A DNA stretch of 45,409 nucleotides, from the NCBI GenBank assembly GCA_009746045.1, contig RPFO01001525.1:1-45409 (forward strand), given 5' to 3'. Below the pieces are notes generated by a model. The model was not told the DNA's origin, did no database searches, and was given only the letters and a program-made list of their open reading frames with translations. This DNA is from Mesostigma viride (taxonomy: Eukaryota > Streptophyta > Mesostigmatophyceae > Mesostigmatales > Mesostigmataceae). Both the position numbers and the translations under genes were made by a program. Positions 40,704 through 45,409 of this stretch are shown one piece after another. The stretch's first letter is position 1; every line of letters starts with the position of its first letter.

Positions 40704-43700
40704 TCACAACTCCAACCCCCACTTGTCGTCCTTCTCGTAGCCCATCGCCACCAGCATCTTCTGGATGATGCCTCCCCCCACGGTCTTCATGAACCTCACG
40801 TTCTCCTCCGACATCGACTCCCTCCACGTGCCGGGTTCCCCCGTGCGGAAGTGGCGGTGCACGCGGTTATCGGAGCCAATCTCGAGGCTGAAGCGCCGCA
40901 GCGCAAACTGTAGGCATGGCCGGAGGTGACGCATCACACATTACAACGATAGATGACACATAACAATACATCAATCAGTGGGGAATGGATGATTGGTCAA
41001 TTGCTGGTAATTATAGGTAGGCTAACTGAGGGCCGAAGTGTCATACTTTAACTGATGGCCAATCCAAGTATTAGGCCATGGGCTTCGAACATGCAAGTAA
41101 AGAACAGCTAGATCAGCCAGAAATAGAGGGTATTTTGTGAGACGACATTGACGCAGCACAAGGATAAGAAACGGACAGCTCACATGTGGACATCCAAATC
41201 TTTCTTTCTGGCATGTGCTGGTTGTCTCACGGTATCCATGACACTCCCCCTGCCACGTGCATATTTGCCCCACTGAATATGCTTTGCAGTGTACGTAGGG
41301 CTCCGGTTCCCACAGCTGCAAATGGCATATAATCCCAGATAGACGCTTCCTATGAACATATAATCCGAGATGGACGCTTCCTAAAAACACGTAATCCGAG
41401 ATAGACCCTTCCTATGAACATATAATCCGAGATAGACGCTTCCTATGAACATATAATCCGAGATAGACGCTTCCTATGAACATATAATCCGAGATAGATG
41501 CTTCCTATGAACCCCCTTCCCATGGAGAGAACCCCCCTCCATTGGAGTGCGTGGCTGGTTGTCCAATATTATCTATCTTCCGTTTCATGTCATGATCAAG
41601 CAACCAGCGTAGACCTGAGATATGTCAGCAGTTGACTAAGAATGGTAACCAACAGCTTACTATAAGGAGTACGTAAGCTTACTTACTTACTCACACTGTA
41701 ATTCAGGCCACATCGACTAATCACAAACAGCTCAATGGCTCAGTTAGACAAATGGGTGGTCCCAGCCTAGCAGCTCACAGAGTTCAAGCAAGACAGCCTA
41801 TGGCTTCACGAACAGCTCACCTCCATCCATTCCTCGCGCGACATGGTCGCTGCTCGGTTGCGCTGCAGCCGCACCTCGTCCGCGATGTTCACGTGGTACG
41901 CGCCCGCGGCCCCCGAGGCCTCCAGGGACTCCAGCTGGCGCCCCATGTGCTCCGCCACTGAGGCCGGGTCCACCTCCCCCCCCCCCGCCAGGGCCTCGTT
42001 CAGGGCCAGCTCGAGCATGCTGCCCACGATGAGGGTCGCATTACGGCCCGCCTCGACCTTGCGCGCGGCGGCTATGAATAGCTCCATATCGGCGCGGTCG
42101 CTGATGCCGTACCACCGCCCCAGGGAGGCGATCCCTTGCGCCCCCAAGTTCCACATGTCCTCGTATCGGACAAAGCGTACGTCGGCACGGAAACGGTCGT
42201 CCCAGCTGTGGGCTGCTCCCTGTCGCAAGCCCTCCTCCTCCGCCCCAACTGCATTCCCTGCGTCCCTGCTGCTAGCTCCTGGTGACGTTGCTCCCTTGGC
42301 ACCGGATAATTCTGCCGACGAGGACATTGCGACACCTCTCAGTGGCTGGGAACCCGCTTGAGCGTCCCCAAGAGTGCTGCCAGCACCACGAAGCCCTGTT
42401 CCGGATGTCAGCACCGTGGCTGCCCCAGAGGATGAGGTGGAGGAAGAGGAGGTCGAGGAGGTGAAGGAGGTCAAGGAGGAAGGGGAGGCATTGTCGCGCA
42501 CAAAGGCGTCTGCAAACTGATGGAAGGCGTTGGCGTACCACCCGCACATGCCGTCGTCGTAGATCTCGGTCTGCAGCATTTGCTGCATCTCGATGTTGAG
42601 GCCTTCCTCTTGGGAGAGTGAGCGTATCACCTGACGGTGTGTGTGTGGGGGGTACAAGTGCGTGCAGGGGGAAGGGGAAACGGCATGCGCTCGTTGACTG
42701 TTGATGCATGTGCGTTGACACGTTGAATACTAGTTATTATGCCATGCAACACAGCCAGAAGTAACGTCCTGCAGAGGGGGGTCCCAAAATGGCACTCGTA
42801 TGCGTTCGCCACCATAGTAATCTATTATTACACTCCCATAATATTATAATGTCATGCATGGGACACTTAATAGAATTAATTGTTAGATTAAAAAAAGATT
42901 TCAGCATTTTGAGGGGTGGGTCACCTAGGCAACGTGGTGGTCGTGGTGGTGGGCAGGCAGTGCCGAATGCAGCACGCATCCGATCGAGCGCATCGCGGAC
43001 CAAAATGCATGTGTTCGCGTACATGCACTTGCGCCCACACAAGCACGCCGCACGCTCAATGCATGAAGTGAAGGTATTAAAAGTCAATACCTCGAAAAAT
43101 TACGCACTGGGGCAAATAATATTGTCCCAGTGTTAACTCGATGGCTGAAGGCAGGGGAGTAGCAGCGAGCATAGCCATACGCAGACAGTCAGCACCCGCG
43201 CAAGTTGCATCAAACTAACCAGGTTTTACTTCGTTCCACAATTGATTACTTTCTCCCAAAACTTGCAAACTAGGCTCACTGTCTGAATATAAGAACTAGG
43301 CGCTCACGAACTGGCCCGTGCATCCCCTACCTAGTCCCACTATCCCCTTACTAGACGGTTTAGGCCAACAGACGCATGCACGTACACCTCACCTCCTGGT
43401 ACGTGCGGTTCTGGAATCGCTCCATCGGCTGGAGCACCCACTCCTCCACCGTCCACAGGTGGTACCTGCCAGGGTGGTGCGCAAGTTGGGTGTGGGGGTG
43501 GTGGGTGGAGTTGGAGGAAGAGAGGCACGGTGAGACGCGATGGATCCGACTCGGCGACGTGTCTATCCCTCGATGAGATGCATATTGTACTTGTAGTCAA
43601 TTAGGATACATGGGTTTTGCTATGCGATTGAACCGTGACATGAAGTGCGCCACGCGAGGAGCCCGAGACATGTCTTTTGATCGTGAGTGCGTAGGACACA

Positions 43701-44912
43701 TGTCAGGAACACATTATCAGGTCACATATTATCAATTATCAGGAACACGTGGCACGGACTTACTAGACCACGGAACACATGGCGCGGACTTTCTAGACTA
43801 CACACTGCACTGCTAACGCTGCGATGGTACTATGTACTGCGACGGTGTTATGTGCTGCGACGGTGCTATGTGCTGCGATCATGTCAGTGTACCACGACTG
43901 CCCACCTCCCTTTCACGCTGGCACAAAACCATGCCACCACCCCACCACCAGAATTGCTGTAAAATCACCTCCATTACCAACACCTTGTTTGTAACCGTTA
44001 TCATACCGCACATAACGAGGGGGTGATCACTTGCCTGGATGCAGCCATGCCAGCAGTGTGCACACCAGCACTCACGTGTCAGCCGACGCCATGCCCGCTC
44101 ACTTGTCGGCCAGCCTGACACTGAACCAAAAATATGCTGCACCTGGCCACTCTCTTTCATTCTTTTTTTTTCTTTCTTTTTCTGTCTGTATGCCGACCAC
44201 ATCGCGCGGCTCCCTCGCACCAACTGAGAATGGTGCTAACTACAACTAGAACCGCCAACTCAAACTGCTACTAGAACCACCCATGTATCGGGCACCCCAT
44301 ACCTCTAGCCCCGCATCCAACTACTGGACGAGCCACCCACCCATCGGGCACCCCATACCTGCAGCCCCACATGACCCACACCCACTCACATGTCCGTGGA
44401 GACGATCAACCATATTGATTGGTTGTCTCCTTGATATTGAGCGGGTCCCTCAGCTGTGGGACTGTGAACTTTTTGGTATAATAGTACTGGATTCAAAACA
44501 GGACCTCTCGCACCGTGCTCTACTGCCGCGCTACCAGGATATCGATCCCGTCAAGTCACCACCCGCGTGTGTAGGCCAGCACCACCCAAAGGATCATGTC
44601 GCGTGGGTCCCTGCACTGCATGACACCCCAATGAGTGTGCCTAAGACAGACGCTCACTGTCTTGGTTGACAGCACAGTTCCCGCCCCGCAGTGGGTGCCT
44701 AAAAGAGACGCCCGTTTTCTAGGTTTGCCAGCACGGTTGCCACCCGCTCACTTATACGCGGAGACGACCATGTCGCGCGGGTCCCTGAGCTGGATGAGCG
44801 CACGTGTGCGGCGGTCCGCGACGCGCCGCTCGAAGAAGGAGGGCAGCGCGTTGAGCACGACAGAGAAGGGGACGTCCGGCAGCCACTGGGCGGGCAGGCC
44901 GACAAAGCTATC
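40704..44912 (-). CDS. PAPS-dependent sulfotransferase, last four exons (5' end off contig)
   Basis: Exons 44912-44752, 43465-43393, 42630-41821 and 40907-40704 join in frame with GT-AG borders (donors GTGAGC, GTGAGG, GTGAGC). The enzyme moves sulfate from PAPS to a hydroxyl or amine acceptor. RDPRDMVVSAYKYH is the 3'-phosphate-binding motif, with the conserved Arg and Ser. VRFVRYEDMW is the conserved YED region. RTGEPGTWRESMSEE corresponds to the C-terminal G-x2-G-x-W PAPS-binding loop, followed by the final helix (MLVAMGYEKDDKW). The N-terminal P-loop-like motif must lie upstream of the contig end. Exon 3 holds a low-complexity Ser/Thr/Ala/Gly insertion of about 85 residues before the YED region. 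The acceptor substrate, and cytosolic or Golgi location, cannot be told. Confidence 0.88.
41315..41515. repeat. 31-bp minisatellite in a sulfotransferase intron
   Basis: About six copies of a unit containing ATAATCCGAGATAGACGCTT, then CCTATGAACAT, inside the intron 40908-41820. Some copies vary (CCCAGATAG, AAAACACG). Confidence 0.9.
43466..44751. other. First visible intron of the sulfotransferase gene
   Basis: No gene inside. Short direct repeats occur at 43740-43800 (GGAACACRTGGCRCGGACTT twice), at 43838-43880 (GCGACGGTGYTATGTGCT) and at 44280-44355 (CCATCGGGCACCCCATACCT). A possible LINE word lies at 44410-44435. Confidence 0.6.
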
Positions 44913-44999
44913 CTGCAAGAGGGTGTGTGTGGGGGGGGCATGAGGCAAGAGGAAGATGGGGTAACACGGGAGGGGGGGACAGGGACACGAGATAAAAGG

Positions 45000-45409
45000 G
45001 GGGGGGGGGGGGGTTGATGGGGGAAGATGGGGGGCGGGGGGGAAGGGGACATTAGACAAGGGGGGAAAGGGGGGAAAGGGGGGAAAGGGGGAAAGGGGGG
45101 AAAGGGGGGAAAGGGGGGAAAGGGGGGAAAGGGGGAAAGGGGGGAAAGGGGGGAAAGGGGGGAAAGGGGGGAAGGGGGGAAAGGGGGAAAGGGGGGAAAG
45201 GGGGAAAGGGGGAAAGGGGGGAAAGGGGGAAAGGGGGGAAAGGGGAAAGGGGGAAAGGGGGAAAGGGGGGAAAGGGGGAAAGGGGGGAAAGGGGAAAGGG
45301 GGAAAGGGGGGAAAGGGGGAAGGGGGGAAAGGGGGGAAAGGGGGGAAAGGGGGGAAAGGGGAAAGGGGGGAAAGGGGGGAAAGGGGGGAAGGGGGGAAAG
45401 GGGGGAAAG
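45000..45409. repeat. G-rich minisatellite (GGGGGGAAA)n at contig end
   Basis: From about 45060 the sequence is GGGGGGAAA and GGGGGAAA units to the end, preceded by a run of about 16 G at 44998-45013. It interrupts the upstream intron of the sulfotransferase gene and probably stopped the assembly. Such G runs can form quadruplexes. Confidence 0.96.

Overview
The window is eukaryotic nuclear DNA. It has canonical GT-AG introns, AATAAA-type polyadenylation signals, LTR and non-LTR retrotransposons, CACTA and hAT DNA transposons, and long micro/minisatellites. High-GC coding, low-complexity Ala/Ser/Gly/Pro-rich insertions and a PAPS sulfotransferase with many short exons fit a green-lineage alga, but the sequence alone does not fix the species. 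Both ends run into low-complexity repeat ((TC)n at the start, a G6A3-type minisatellite at the end), so this looks like a whole contig that stopped at unassemblable repeats.

Layout. (1) 0.3-11.5 kb, plus strand only: five small ORFs packed 67-425 bp apart (one with a MYND zinc finger), then one long unrecognised multi-exon gene (4359-11452). This half carries about 24 copies of a short hairpin, RCGMC-NNNN-GKCGY flanked by GTT and WTCT. They lie in introns and in the spacers before ATGs, often multiplied by tandem duplication, and I found none in the other 35 kb. The stem shows compensatory base changes. This is the best candidate for something undescribed. (2) 12.0-18.2 kb: a decayed Ty1/copia-class element with an in-frame UGA after Gag and a retropepsin-like domain between integrase and reverse transcriptase, an unusual order. 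A putative 3' LTR is present but no 5' LTR. (3) 18.2-37.6 kb: a nest of transposons. A LINE ORF1 copy abuts a second LINE ('LINE B', 20092-32109) that is split three times: by a 476-bp MITE, by a 9.46-kb CACTA element with its transposase gene and a divergent second gene, and by a 684-bp 5'-truncated LINE with an 11-bp target duplication. A minus-strand 'LINE C' (about 32.3-35.56 kb) is split by a 1.71-kb hAT element with a perfect 8-bp target duplication. Two more minus-strand LINE pieces follow. (4) 37.8-40.1 kb: an 811-bp (GGAT)n tract inside 25-bp inverted repeats, a LINE 3' end, and a 7-bp minisatellite. (5) 40.7-44.9 kb, minus strand: the last four exons of a sulfotransferase, cut by the contig end.

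Relations between genes. The small ORFs each have a splice-acceptor-like AG just before the ATG, so either each has a 5'-UTR intron or the cluster is transcribed together and trans-spliced. Inside the CACTA element the transposase and the minus-strand gene diverge from a shared 5' region of about 0.4 kb. GTGAGAAAA-type repeats cluster at both ends, as expected for transposase-accessory binding sites. Many frame breaks in genes and elements fall in homopolymer runs, so some may be sequence errors rather than mutations.
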